Origin: Pithys albifrons albifrons
Taxonomy: Eukaryota > Chordata > Aves > Passeriformes > Thamnophilidae
Assembly (NCBI RefSeq): GCF_047495875.1
Contig: NC_092459.1
Coordinates: 15,175,795 to 15,239,794, forward strand
DNA length: 64,000 nt
Direction: 5' to 3'
Part shown: positions 51,549 through 63,649 of the stretch, one piece after another
Layout: each line of letters opens with the position of its first letter
How positions within the stretch are numbered: the first letter of the stretch is position 1
The notes under the pieces: model-generated
Told to the model about the DNA's origin: nothing
The model's input: the letters and a program-made list of their open reading frames with translations, nothing else
Databases searched by the model: none
Translations under genes and position numbers: made by a program

Positions 51549-52993
51549 CATGACCATTCAAAGTGAAAAGGTGAGAAAATAATATTTCAGCTGCCAGTTA
51601 AAAATAGTACCTGCCTCAACTGGCAGCTATTTGTTTGATGGGAGAAAGGGATGGAGCAAAAGCCAAAAGGGAGAATTTTTCCAAGGCTAAAATATGATTG
51701 CTCAATCTGTTTTCACTTTATGAAATGAAGATTTGCAACATGCACCCCTGTTGTGCCTGTACACTTCTTCTCTGGAGTAGACAAGATGTGATCAAGGGAA
51801 GGCAACAGGACAGGAATGGCATGAACCATGCTTCTGTCAAATTCCAAGAGTATTATCTTGGTCTTATTAATAAAACACACATCATCAAAAGCATAAAAAA
51901 CAAACTAAAATGTAAAAATTCATTTTCATGCAAAGTCATCTTTCAGAATTTTGTTTTATGCTACACAACTTTAGTCTTCTTTATACACATGAGACTGTAT
52001 TACATTTGTTAAAACTGTCTAGGAGGACATTAATAGAAAGTTGTAGTTTGCAACTCTGTATTTAAAATTTAATATCTTAAAATTAAATAATTATTTTTGC
52101 TGTTGAATCCTTCCTAACTTCAGAGGAATCCACCTAATGAGAAAGAATGGTTTTAATTAGCTTTAATGGCACTGGAATTTATACAAAGCTTTAGTCTATG
52201 GCAATTGCACTGAAATTCCCTGGGCATAAAAATAAAATTAGGAGGTACAAACCAGAGGTTAAAAGTAAGATAAAAGTGCCTGTGTACATGACTGATTTGT
52301 TCTTTTAGCATCAATGTTGCTTTACATTTGAGCATTTTCCTATTAGTTGAACCCACTGAAAAATGCATGAAATTGAAGAGCAAGATAAGCTTTATTTTCT
52401 TGACTGTGGTCCTCTGAAGAAAAAAATGTTATGATAGCCCATCATCGACCAAACCACATACCTTTAATGGGAAAAAAAGGAAAAAAAAAGTAAAATCCAG
52501 GTTTTCACAATATATAGGACAGAAAGGTCTATTTCGCCTGGTCACATATCTTTATCATATCTAAGAAGGAAATCAGTGACTTTAACTGCATCAAGTTTGG
52601 ACTAGTGGATTTCACTGTACTTTTTTTCATCATGATTAGAAAGGTTTCACACATTAATAAAAACACTTTGATTTAATTTTACTATTTCCAGGAGCTACTC
52701 TTTTTCTAATAGCCAAATTTAGGGGCTGAATTTGAAATCTGCTTTTCAGTGAAAAATTTGGCTAGCATATCTAGCTGTACAAAATGTTCACAGTGTTCAT
52801 GTATAATCTGGGCTGCCTTTCTGCTCACTAGGAAATACTTTCATTATATGGCTGCTTTATCTTTGCCTACAGATGCTCTGAGTGGTGGAGTGTTACTACA
52901 TTCTGAAGAAGGAATTGTTAGGAAGTGCAACCATTGTAATATGACTTTGAGGGCTATTTTAGTTTGCAACCATGAAGAATACTGGATCTGTAG
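51549..52993. other. AT-rich unique sequence, no gene recognised
   Basis: No supported feature. Confidence 0.6.
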
Positions 52994-53060
52994 GAAAAAT
53001 AAACCACAGAAAAACACCCCAAAGAAACCAAAACCCCCCTAACAAACAAAAATAAAACCA
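52994..53060 (+). repeat. A/C-rich tract
   Basis: T-poor plus-strand stretch with A runs, CACCCC and CCCCCC blocks and AACAAA units; another member of the A/C tract series. Confidence 0.75.
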
Positions 53061-53214
53061 GGAGAAGTCCATGCACAAAACCAAACAACTCCAGTATTTG
53101 TTTTCTGTTGACTATGGTATCTGCTGTGAGATCATGCAAGTAGTCCATTCATAAAGATCCACTCTTTAGCAGAGCAGTTGCAATTACTGCTGTGGTTATT
53201 ATCACTGTGTTGTT

Positions 53215-53225
53215 ATTGTTGTTAT
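53215..53225. repeat. Target-site duplication, left copy (ATTGTTGTTAT)
   Basis: An 11-bp sequence repeated exactly at 53534-53544, on the other side of the SINE. The size fits target-primed reverse transcription. The T/G-rich motif and overlap with the ATG tail leave 1-3 bp of uncertainty. Confidence 0.8.
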
Positions 53226-53533
53226 AGGCAGTTAAATGCCACGCTGGTGCCCAATCCCATCAGATTTTGGAAGCTAAGCAGGCTCAGGCCTGGTTAGTAC
53301 TTGGATGGGAGACCTCCTGGGAATACCAGGAGCTGTAGGTTCTAGTCCTGAGGACTTCACTGTCATCATCCAAGCTCACTTTGCCGTGGTAGATGAACCT
53401 TAGGAATTAAAGGGTGGGGCCAGTTCTGGTGGGGCTGTGCCTCACCTGAAAAATCCAGTGCGTAGGCTCCAAGAACACACACATGTGGGGAGAGCCCTTC
53501 CCAAATCTTCATTTGTGAAGCCTAGCCATGATG
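53226..53533 (+). mobile_element. 5S-rRNA-derived SINE with RTE-like 3' tail
   Basis: A 308-bp element in three parts. Head (53226-53343): a full-length 5S rRNA relative, starting after the first few bases; from GGAAGCTAAGCAGG onward I count about 7 differences in 74 positions from the vertebrate 5S sequence as I know it. The internal pol III promoter is largely kept: box A AGCTAAGCAGG (53272), intermediate element GCCTGGT and box C TGGATGGGAGACC with one change beyond. Body (about 53344-53480): unrecognised, non-5S. Tail (53483-53533): matches the end of the LINE remnant at 25.2 kb at about 46 of 51 positions and ends in an ATG-type repeat. Exact 11-bp duplications flank it. This is a mobile element, not a working 5S gene: head sequence is diverged and no T-run terminator follows the 5S part. 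Confidence 0.9.
53271..53320 (+). promoter_or_regulatory. Internal RNA polymerase III control region of the 5S-like head
   Basis: Corresponds to 5S positions 49-98: box A with two changes, intermediate element intact, box C with one change. Known in 5S genes as the TFIIIA-binding region; activity here is inferred. Confidence 0.7.
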
Positions 53534-53544
53534 ATTGTTGTTAT
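53534..53544. repeat. Target-site duplication, right copy (ATTGTTGTTAT)
   Basis: Exact partner of 53215-53225. Confidence 0.8.
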
Positions 53545-54074
53545 CAACTAGAATTATAATCCAAAACTCCCTAATAATGCAAGTTCTAGAGAAGCCTACA
53601 GAAAAAATAGAACGGTCAAACTTTCTCTCATAGTCTAGTAATTACAGCAGTCTCTTGAAAAACAAAAATTATGGCTTAAAATCATTGCTCTACAGAAGAC
53701 TTGAATGTGAGTCTCCAGGTGGGTGTTTTAAACACTATAACTGGATGGCCCAATTCCACCTCCTTCTTTCAGTGCTGAGCATAAGTAATGGGGTTAAGTT
53801 TCTTATTACCAAAGGCTCTGAAACCAAACAGACACCAGACTGTTTCTCTGTTGCTTGTAGTATCCAAATATTTCTTACATTTCTTTTAGTGGCAGAAAGT
53901 TAATATCCTAAAAATCCACAGAGGTGACCCAAGCTGTCTGTCCTGCTTCTGGTATATTGCAGACTGTCCTAACTGGGCAAGTGAATGGTTTAGTTCTGAT
54001 AGTCTGTATCAACATCAGGAATGTCACACAAAAGTATCTTATAGATACAGATTTAGATATGCATGTACATATCT
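53545..54074. other. Unique sequence, no gene recognised
   Basis: No supported feature. Confidence 0.6.
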
Positions 54075-54341
54075 AAGGGGGCATGGGCTTAAGCTCTATC
54101 AGGGGAAATTTAAGTTGGATATCAGAAAAAAATTATTTACAGAGAGAGTAATCAGGCATTGGAATGGGCTGCCCAAGAGAGGTGGTGGATTCACCATCCC
54201 TGGAAGATTTTTAAACGCAGATTGGATGTGGCGCTGAGTGCCATGATCTAGTAAATGGACTAGAGCTGGACCAAGGGTTGGACTTGATGATCTCGGAGGT
54301 CTTTTCCAACCCAATTGATTCTATGATTCTATGATTCTATA
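54075..54341 (+). mobile_element. CR1 LINE 3' end fragment
   Basis: Begins AAGGGGGCATGGGCTTAAGC and continues through GTTGGATATCAG, GAGAGTAATCAGGCATTGG, GGGCTGCCCAAGAGAGGTGG, ATCCCTGGAAG, GTTGGACTTGATGATCTC and the terminal octamers GATTCTATGATTCTATGATT. Its first 16 bases repeat the point at which the window-edge CR1 (1-1149) is cut, so it shows what that copy probably looks like beyond the edge and suggests the same CR1 subfamily. Severely 5'-truncated and non-coding. Confidence 0.94.
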
Positions 54342-54414
54342 TATAATATATATGTGTGTGTGTGTATACACACACACACACACACACACACACGCACGCA
54401 CACATATGTACATG
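54341..54414. repeat. (TA)(TG)n-(CA)n microsatellite with palindromic centre
   Basis: Follows the CR1 3' octamers directly. TG repeats switch to CA repeats around a TATA centre, giving a perfect palindrome with 14-bp arms (54353-54380). Confidence 0.93.
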
Positions 54415-54605
54415 TATACCTATATCAATGGAGGAAGCATTAATTACCTCTGATAATCTGTCTGGAGGACATCCCCACAATGTTTGGGTATGGTCTATGA
54501 CTGATCTAGATGTATACAGTGTTCAAGCTCCCTTTCCAGGACTACAGCAATTATGCACCTTCAGTTCAGAGTAGGGCAGGAATAATTTTCATTGTGAATG
54601 CTATG

Positions 54606-54676
54606 AAATGCTGGATGTTCCTGTCCATGACAGTGGTTTGGACAAGATGATCCAATCCAAGCCATTCTATCATTGA
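54606..54676 (+). mobile_element. CR1 LINE 3' terminus, very short and decayed
   Basis: GGATGTTCCTGTCCATGACA, GGTTTGGACAAGATGATCC and CCAAGCCATTCTATCATTG follow the order of a CR1 3' end (ATGTCCCTGCCCATGGCAGG, TTGGACTAGATGATC, AACCATTCTATGATT), with an internal deletion of the usual GGTCCCTTCC block. Confidence 0.7.
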
Positions 54677-56884
54677 TCCTATTATCCACTCATTATACAG
54701 TCTGAAATGTGAAAGTCAGTGCTAATACATAAAAATGGAAAAAGTTTGTATCTGCTACCAAGTTGTTCAAGCAGCTACCTGAATCTGGCTCATATTGAAT
54801 TCAAGCATCTTCTCCCTATATTGGGTGTGATAGTACTGTGACACTTACTGGTGTACAATAACATAGCCTAATGCCAAGGTATTCATTCACAGTAACACTT
54901 GGTCCGTATAAGAGCTAACTTGCCTTTCTGACATACACAGTTCTTCCAGGTGAACTAAATCTGGGTTGTTGTTTCCTCACTGGGTCACATTCTTGTCATA
55001 TTGGCAACCAGAGTTTCATACTCAGTTTGAGGACTCCAGGAGGCATCACTTTTATCCATGGCAAAATGAAAGTAAAATTTTCTTTGTGGATCCAGAGGAA
55101 GATTTTCAAAGGTGAAAATGTCAATTATTTATTGAATGCCAATGGAAAGTCTGCCCTTGAGATGCCCTGTTATGAAACATTTTCCATTAAGAAAAACACC
55201 ACATAAAAAAGAAAAGATTTATTCCTAGTAATAGTTTTGATATACCGAATGTTTCTAGGCACTATATTCAGTGGTTTTATAAGATACAATTGAGTGACCA
55301 TCATGACCAAGGCAGAATGATCCTAAATAACTTTAATCCGCTGCATAGTTTTTCTGGGACACCACCACTTAGGTTTTAACAGTGATGACTGAGAGAAGAG
55401 TTTGACAGCCAATTGATTGTTCATTGCAATTACACAGTCTGCTCTCCATGCTGACAGAAGTATTTTAGTCTTCTGAGGTGTTGATACATAATGCAACTGC
55501 CTTTCTGCTGAATGCATTAACAATTCTACACTCATTTTCTGAATTTCAATATTTCAGCTAGTATTTTCCAAAGAGTTTGTGCATTGTAAATCAAAAGTGT
55601 TCTACAATTAAATGTGAAATGTTAGACCCTAAATGTCCATATACAAACTTACTAATCTTTACCCTTCCATGTCTCTTGAGTTTTGATGCAGAAAGCATTT
55701 TGTCTCTGAGTAAACAAGTCAGGAAATTAAGATAATATTTACCATTTCAGATGTCATTACAGTCAGTTTTCCAAGGAAGAATAAAATCCCAAAAGATGAT
55801 AGTGGCTTCAGGATTATATTTTTGTGCTGCTTGGATATTGCTTTGTGGGATAATGATTACTGCTAATAACAAACCAGTGTTTCTTCTCAGCCTTCAGTTA
55901 TTCCTCAAAAGCATCTAGGAAAAAGCCTGGGGAAAACACTTTCCATTTTTGAGGCTAGTGCATAAAATCAAAAATTTTGTGGCGATAGTTCTTTTTTGTC
56001 GTACATATTATTATTTCCAAAACAGTTTAACAATCACCTTGAGACTCTTCAAATACATTCACAAATTCCAGGAAATGCCTAAGCTGCTCAACCAACTCCA
56101 AAGTCCCTTGGTCTGTAATTATACTTCCATTACTTGCTTCAGCTCAAAAGGGGAGACACATAGGAAAAGAACATCATCTGTCATTCATCTGACAATGTAA
56201 ACAATGTACTACAGCAAGGAACTATTAAATATATTAAACAGTGCAATCTTCAAAAGTGACAACAGAATCCTCTTGACAAAATTCTGAAAATGACCTCTTG
56301 CATTAAGAGACATCTACAGTAAAAGTTTCTCCTTTGAATACTTTGCATTGCTTTTCCAACCTGTAGTCCACAACAAATGATGTTACTTAGGTGCCTACAT
56401 GTGTGTGCCTTTTACTGCTGCTTCTAACCTTTTTAACTGGGAAACTATTATCCTTTCCCAAGCCAACAGTTGGCAAATAGCTCCTGTATCAGGAGGATGC
56501 TTTCTGATGTTATCTGCTAGCACTGAATTGCTTTTGCTTTCATGATAAGCCTTGTGTCTTCATCGGTTACATATCAGCATTAGGATCCAGTTCTATAGAA
56601 ATTATGAAGTTTAATGTTAGATTTAGGAGAGTGCTTAAGTCCTCACCTAACTTTAAGCTCATTAGCTCTAAGCATTGACTTGCTTAGGAGCAGACATGTT
56701 CAAGAATTCTATTGAGTCTTGGTAATAAAGCCTTCAACACTTAGCAGCTAAGTTGACTCCAGGAGTTTAGCTTCATCAGGACTGAAGAAAAGAGCTCTAG
56801 AACATTACTGTCAGATTTTTGTTCTGCATTTCACCCACAGTTACCTTGGATAAGATGTGTCAACTCTTTTTCCCCATCTGAAGG
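54677..56884. other. AT-rich unique sequence, no gene recognised
   Basis: No supported feature. Confidence 0.6.
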
Positions 56885-57404
56885 AAGTGATTCTACCCCC
56901 TCTACTCTAGTGAGACCCCACCTGGAGTACTGTGTACAGTTTGGTGTCCCCAGCATAAGGACATGGAACCGTTGGAGCAAGTCCAAAATAAGATGGCTGG
57001 AGCACCTACCCTATGAAGACAGACTGAGAAAGCTGTGTCTGTTCAGCCCATGGAAGGGAAGGTTGTGTAGAAATTTCATAACAACCTGCCAGTGTCTAAA
57101 GGAGGCCTACAGGGAAGACAGAGAGGGACTCTTTCTCAGGAACTGTAGTGGTAGGGCAAGGAGAGATGGGTACAAACTGAAAGAGAGGAAATTTAGACTA
57201 AACATTAGGAATAAATTCTCTACTGTGAGGGTGGTGAGAAACTGGAACAGAGAGGTTGTGGATGCCCCAGCCCTGGCAGAGTTCGAAGTCAGATCGGATA
57301 AGGCCTTGAGGAACGTGGTCTAGTGAGAGGTGTCCCTGTATATGGCAGGGGGATTGGGATTTTTTAAGATCCCTTCCAATTCTTAACATTATATAATTCT
57401 ATGA
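56885..57404 (+). mobile_element. CR1 LINE 3' fragment with polymerase C-terminal remnant
   Basis: Plus-strand CR1. The frame at 56910-57323 (137 codons) carries diverged CR1 polymerase C-terminal blocks: [34 protein letters not shown] and KLKERKFRLNIRNKFSTVRV, then runs into the 3' UTR (GTGTCCCTGTATATGGCAGG, CCCTTCCAATTC) and ends with ATTCTATG at 57396. Truncated near 56885. It is an eroded copy; the open frame is residual and should not be annotated as a host gene. Confidence 0.93.
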
Positions 57405-60400
57405 ACCTTAAAGGAGAGCTAAGAAAAAAAATATATATATATATGTATAATATGTATGTGGCTCAGTATAATGAAATCAACAGCACATGTGATTAATCTT
57501 CGTTGTACTGAGCAAAAGCAAATCCAATGAGAAATATGTCTGAGACTAAAATGAGTTCTTTCATTTATTATCTATTATAGACAAATACAGTTCTGTATTT
57601 TGTTCTGTACAAAATTCTGTAGATGATAAAGAATATTACAATTACGTATAATGATGAGAACTGGCATTTTACTGTTGAAGCTGACAGCAGAAATTTGAAG
57701 TGCAGTGATCACTAAGGAAATTAGCAGCAAAGATTGGATACATCTAGTTTTAAATATTTGAGGTCATGAAATACTTCAGTCAATCTTGAGTCACATACCA
57801 AATCTTGGAACATTATCTTTACACATTACAACCAAAGTTACAGTTGAAGTTGATGTCATTCTGCTAGATAAATGAGCTGAAAATTCAGTCACATTCTTTT
57901 ATTTAGTGAGATTTGGTTTTTTAGAAATCTAATTCAAAGAGAAGTAGCCATTTGAAATATGCCCTTCTTTCCCACCCTTGTTACTATAATTGCTGTAGAT
58001 TGAATTAGAGCTCCAGTCTTATCAAAACACTCCAAGCAGCTCCTGTTGCGATACAAACATTGAACAAAGTTCTTACAGAATCATTGCCTCTTGACAGGAA
58101 TATTAAAAATAAACCTGTTCTTTCTGTCAAGTGTAACCTTGATATTGAACAATGAAAATGTGCTAAGTGAATGACCAGAATAGCAGTGAGTTACCTCTTA
58201 GCAATGTATTAGGGACAGAGAAATATTTCTGTCCCTGTATAAAGTGATTTTTTGACTACTTCTGAATCAAGCCAGTAACAGTTGTGCCAGAAGGTGTGAT
58301 ATGTCAGCATGGACACAGCAAACACTGAAAATGCAATGCTAATGATCACATAATGGTGACCAAAATATTATTTAGAGGAGACAGAAGCAAAGAAAATGCT
58401 CTGTAAGAAAAGTCTGAAGAGCTTTACAACTTCACTTGAAGTAGAACAAGACTCAAGTTCAGAAAGAAAAGTAGACATATTTGTTATCATGATCACAAGT
58501 ATTGACAAAGGGTGAGAAAGGACACAGCATAGGATTCAAGAAACATATTTGTCTTGATTTCATGTAAAATAACTCACATTAGGGTCATATCAACAGCAAG
58601 AGGAAAATTAACTCCAAATGTTTTTCCAAACATTAAGTTGCATTTCAGCATTGTATACTGTGTTATTTTCTTCTCTGATCCTGATTCAGCTTCTATTAAA
58701 GATAACGCAAACCAATGAAAACTGGATCAGACTGAGGTGTTATTAGCACCAAATTTCCTTCTTAGTTTGCAGCTCCTGTCATAAGGCATCCTGAATGTTT
58801 CCTAGTCTCTTTGCAATTTGAGGGCACCCATTTGTTAATTTCTCCCCAGATGCTGTTACTGTTTCAGGATGTTATTGCTGTTTCATGCAGCCTGTTATTT
58901 CAGGGATGCTCAGACTTCATTTTGGCATCTAAGGAGCTCAAGAAGCCTCTGGAAGCTGTGGAGGTTCAGAAACAGAAGAAAGCCTGCGGGCAGGGAGCTG
59001 GTTTCTGGGTAAGCTGGAGGCAGTCAAAGGATGTGGTTTTGTGGATGGAAAACAAGTTGGATGGAGCTCAGGAGATGGTTCTTCATAAAGAGATCTGACA
59101 AAACCCAGATCCATGGCCAGTGATAGTGCTCTAGTTTTGGTGCTGTTGCAAACTTAGGCATAGTTGTTCTAGTTTTGTACCAAAGGAATTGTTGAGTAAA
59201 GAAAACAAGAAGTACTGGCAGAGGGATCCTTTTGTGAAATAATTAATAGAATGAATTGACCCAGAATATTTCTGAAACAAAAATCAGGCTTTCTGGAAGC
59301 TGAGAAAGCTTAACAACATAACGTTTGAAATTTGTATTGCAATAGAAGCATCAAGTGAAATGAATCCTATGCAGAAACTGCAACAGAACTTAAAAGATAA
59401 GAAACTCACAGATGTCTTAAAAAATGCTATATCAAAACCAAGTTAACTCTTTCAACAACAGGACAATTTCCCTATGTCTTAGCTTAAGGGATAAACACAC
59501 ACTTTCCCCCACTTTGTGATATACTAAAGCTGCCTGGTTATCTTAAAATTCTGTTTTCAACAATAGTTTAAACAATAAAGCAACATATTTTCTTTAGAAA
59601 AGACATGGCACTTAAAAAAGAAATTAAATCAGTAAAAAAAGAAATTAAAGCAGTAAAAAAATGAACAGGATTTGTGGTGTCCACTTTTGGTCATCCACAT
59701 TAATTGCATGTGTGTGTATAAGAATCAATTAAATGAAAGCAAGTCTTCCTTCTAACACAGAAAATAATTAGGTAATATATTAAAAGTAGATAACCTTGTT
59801 TGCCTCCCACTCAACCTTTCTTCATCATTCTTAATAGCAAACATCTAGCTATTGATCCGCTCATTCTAAATGCTGCTAAGGTAAATGCCGTAGTGCTTTG
59901 AACTGATGAAAGAATTGAACAAGGACAATCATAGTAATTGTGGCACGTTGAGGAATGCAGATCACAAGAACTGAATACAAAAAAAGAAACCCAAGATGCT
60001 TAATGTAACCCTTTCTCTCATGTAAAGTCTTACAAAAGAAAGAAAATGTGTATAGGTTGGCCAGAGCAATTTAACTTAAGGCAGATCCCTCTCATCTCTT
60101 TTGTTCTGCTTTTGTAGTAAGGACTGCAACTTCATTCTAAATCAATACATTTTCTCAGGCAACATGATTCTATTATAAATCATCATTTGCACAACATGTT
60201 TCTGCTAATAAATCTGCAGCTAGAAGGAATAAAGAGGAAACTGGTTAACAATAAACTGTGCTGTTAAACTAGGGCAGAAACAATTTAAAACATAAGGTTA
60301 TTATTGAAGCCTGTATCAACAATATGCTCTTGCAGTGTCAACAGTTGTAGAATTAAATGCACCTCCTACTGCAAATAGCTGTCTATAAAGTTCAAGTTGA

Positions 60401-60666
60401 TGCTCAAGACAATGAAAATGCTGAACCCAAACTATTTATGAAGAGATGAGGATTAATGTATATAATTTATCTACAAACCTGGCCAACTTCATTTTGAGTA
60501 GATTTTTTCAACTTCATGTAGCAAGGCAAAATTTAACACAAATACATATTTTGTGGCTTGGATGTAAACCTAAGGAACTGATTACCCAATAGCCTAAAAA
60601 TTTCCCTTGAAACCTCAAGTGCAAGCTCAATATAATCAGTTTAAAAGCTAAAAACACCAAACTGGG
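57405..60666. other. AT-rich unique sequence, no gene recognised
   Basis: Contains a short (AT)n (57430-57444) and a 21-bp tandem duplication (59620-59661). No supported gene. Confidence 0.6.
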
Positions 60667-60819
60667 TAAACAAAACAAAACAAAACAAAAAAGCCAAAAA
60701 ACTCCAAAACAAAAAGCCCCCCACACCCCAACCTGTCCCCTCCACACCACAAAAAAACCCCAAAAAACCAAAAACAACCAACCAAACAAAAAACCCCAAA
60801 ACCAAAACAAAACAAAAAG
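60667..60819 (+). repeat. A/C-rich low-complexity tract
   Basis: About 150 bp almost free of T and G: CAAAA pentamers at both ends and several CCCC or CCCCCC blocks in the middle. The Phe/Trp/Gly-rich minus frame across it is a composition artefact. On the minus strand the centre (about 60717-60765) has several G4-G6 runs. Confidence 0.92.
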
Positions 60820-63649
60820 TCCGGTGATGATAATATAAACTATTGAAAGTCCATGTAATCTGGAAGTTTGTGGATCATATTTTTAAATATGTTTCAATCT
60901 TGACAGTTCTATGTGTCACATTGTCCATCCTCCCCACTCCCTCAATTAAGAATTTGAAGTAAAATTGCTAAATCCTAATTTATGAAAAGGTTTACAAAAA
61001 CACAACTGAAAACTGTATTTCATTGGCTTTATTGACATCTGAACTCCTAATTGCTGGCAAGAACACACAGAAATATGTGAAATTGACAGGATGGATCAGA
61101 AACCCCCAGTTGGGAAGAGGTAGGTACAAGTCCTCAGACTATACTGACTTCTCTCTTTGCCTTTGAAAACCATTCTTGTGGGCTAATGTTTGCTCCATGC
61201 CTCCTCTCCAAAATAAATTCCCCTTTTGACACTTTCCTTCCTGATTATTACTGGCCTCACACTTTCATCCAGAACTGTGAGCAAAATTGTGCAATAACAC
61301 TGTACACCACAGCAGAAAACGTAACTTCAGAATAATTGGGTCCATTTCCATTAAGTTCAGCATCTTTCAACTTTAAATTAGTAGAGACATTTCTTGCTTC
61401 TGAGTCTGAACAGACTTAGGAGGTTGTGTTATATTTAAATCATTGAAAAAGCCTTCTGTCTTAGTCTTTCAATCCATCAGTAATACAACAGTGTACATTA
61501 TAAAATGAGTGTTGTCTAAGAAAAGATCAGATTTGGCCAAATTGATACATATAGGGAAACAATATTGTGCAAGTAAAGACAATGTATTCAGCTTTCTTCA
61601 TTAAGACTTCTTCTATAGTAGTCAGTGAACAGAGCTCTTAGATTTATTTATTAGTGTTAACATATCTATTCAGCACATTTCTCTTTTTTTCAGACATTAG
61701 GAAAACTGTTAATTTTGTCTTTAATGTCACCATATCTGCCTGAAACATCTCTGTGTCGAGGAAGTTCTGTGCAGCCCCTACAAACAGTTTCTATTTCCTC
61801 ATTCAGGAACTCAACAACAAAAGTCCAGTCCTGGGCCAAATATTGTCCTAACTTGATAAATCTTTTAATCACTTCTCACATCTTGTTGATTCAGTGTCAA
61901 TCAAAGGCAATGCTGCTGTTCACATACTTGCAGCTGAATTATAGCTCTAAGCATATGCATAAGTGCTTTTTTGGACAGATGCCAGAGTTACTTGGGTCCT
62001 TGCCATGGCAGGCCCCCTGTGAATACATTTTTCTCAGGTGAACAGTGTTTTCAGGATCAGACTTGCATCTTTCAGCACATTGACAGCTATCCAGCTCAGC
62101 ACAGGTGAGTAGGAGCTCTCCTGTGCTGAGCATATATGACTTCTTCCTGTGTCCAATGTTGAGACAGGACCTATAGGTATTTCAGGATTCAAAGGTCAGT
62201 GAGACTGGAAAATCTATCCCCAAGTGAGTACAGCTGTCCATGCTACCACGAAATATCCCACAGATGCAAGAGAAAAATGCATTTGAGCATTTAGAGGAAT
62301 CTAGGCATGAAGATATTAAAATGAAGAAAAAAACACAAAAAGTACTTGGATGAATAATTTAAAAGTTGTCTGGGTAACATAATTTATTAGGTTAATATCA
62401 GGTTAAATCTTTTGCCTATACTCAAACTATCCTACTGTTCCTGTTTTGGCAATAAGTATTTTTTTTTCAATTATCTACAACCTTACAGGTTTTGTTTCAT
62501 GTTTTCTAGTCATTTTTGAGGGTCTGGCAGCCTTGCCAAACAAACCTTTGTCTTAGAAAACCTTTGTCTTAGCAAACCAGCCCAAATGACTTCCACACTC
62601 TATGTGCAGCAGGACTTCAGTGGACCTCCTGTGCATATGAGATATAGTTGCCATCAAGTCTGGTACACCACAGAACTGATCTACACATGCTCCTAAAAGA
62701 TATTCAGGACACAGTGGATTGCTTAAACATTTACTTGTGTCAGGTATCCCCAGTCACTAGATCTGTGTGTTTTGGGAATTGCATCTATGGGCAATGCTGT
62801 GTAAATAATGCATAAATAATGGAAGGGACAATTAATCTAAGGTTTCATATCTAGACTCTGAGGAACAGGATCTTTGAGCTTCTAGTACATATATTTCCCT
62901 AATCCAATCTGAAAACTAAAGGCTGTTTTATATGGACAAAGGTTGGGGGATTTGCCTTTGGTGCTAAGTCCTAGGTCATGGCTAGTATGAGCCATCCATT
63001 CTGTTGGTGAAAGAAGAGATCAACGTAGGCTCCAACTGAGGCATGAATATCATGCTCCCTTAGAGGGCAGGCCCGTGTGACATAAAAAATGCAGAAAAAA
63101 TGGCTTGGGGGTTTGAATGATTGCTGAAGAAAAAGAATATTACCATCTTGCCAAATATCCTCCTTGTAGTACACTTAACTTTTAGTCAAAATTCTGTAAA
63201 ATGTTTCAACTTCTTTCTTTCAGTTGAGAAAGTGATGGTTGACTAATAGTGCATGAAGAGACAGGAATGGCATTGCAATACCTTATGGAAATAACCCTTA
63301 CTTTTAGAAAAGATCAGTATGACCAAGGCAGTGGTATATCTTACATTTTAGGAAGATAAATTAATGTAAATATTGACTGTAATATTTTTATGAAATATAT
63401 TAAGTTATTTTGACTATAAATTTGTAAGCATTTTTTTCAAGCCAAATTTTTTCAATGTGCTTTGGACTCATAAGATTCCTTCCCTGTTTATTCTACTTGC
63501 TTATGAAAAGGTAACAATTCTAGTACATAATGCTTATTCTGTACAGTAAAATAATATCATGAAAGTTTAGGAAAATAATATCTCACATTAATATAACTTT
63601 TTATTTATTAACAAAATTTTAATTTTACTTCCAGTGATGTAAAGAATGC

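Noticed and set aside
51139..51561. 140-codon minus-strand frame
   Set aside because: Spans the U3 part of the second solo LTR and starts outside the LTR boundary; no retroviral protein similarity seen.
53226..53343. A functional 5S rRNA gene
   Set aside because: The first half is diverged, no T-run terminator follows, and the unit continues into a body and LINE-like tail bounded by target-site duplications.
56910..57323. 137-codon frame as a host gene
   Set aside because: Its blocks are those of the CR1 polymerase C-terminus followed by a CR1 3' UTR.
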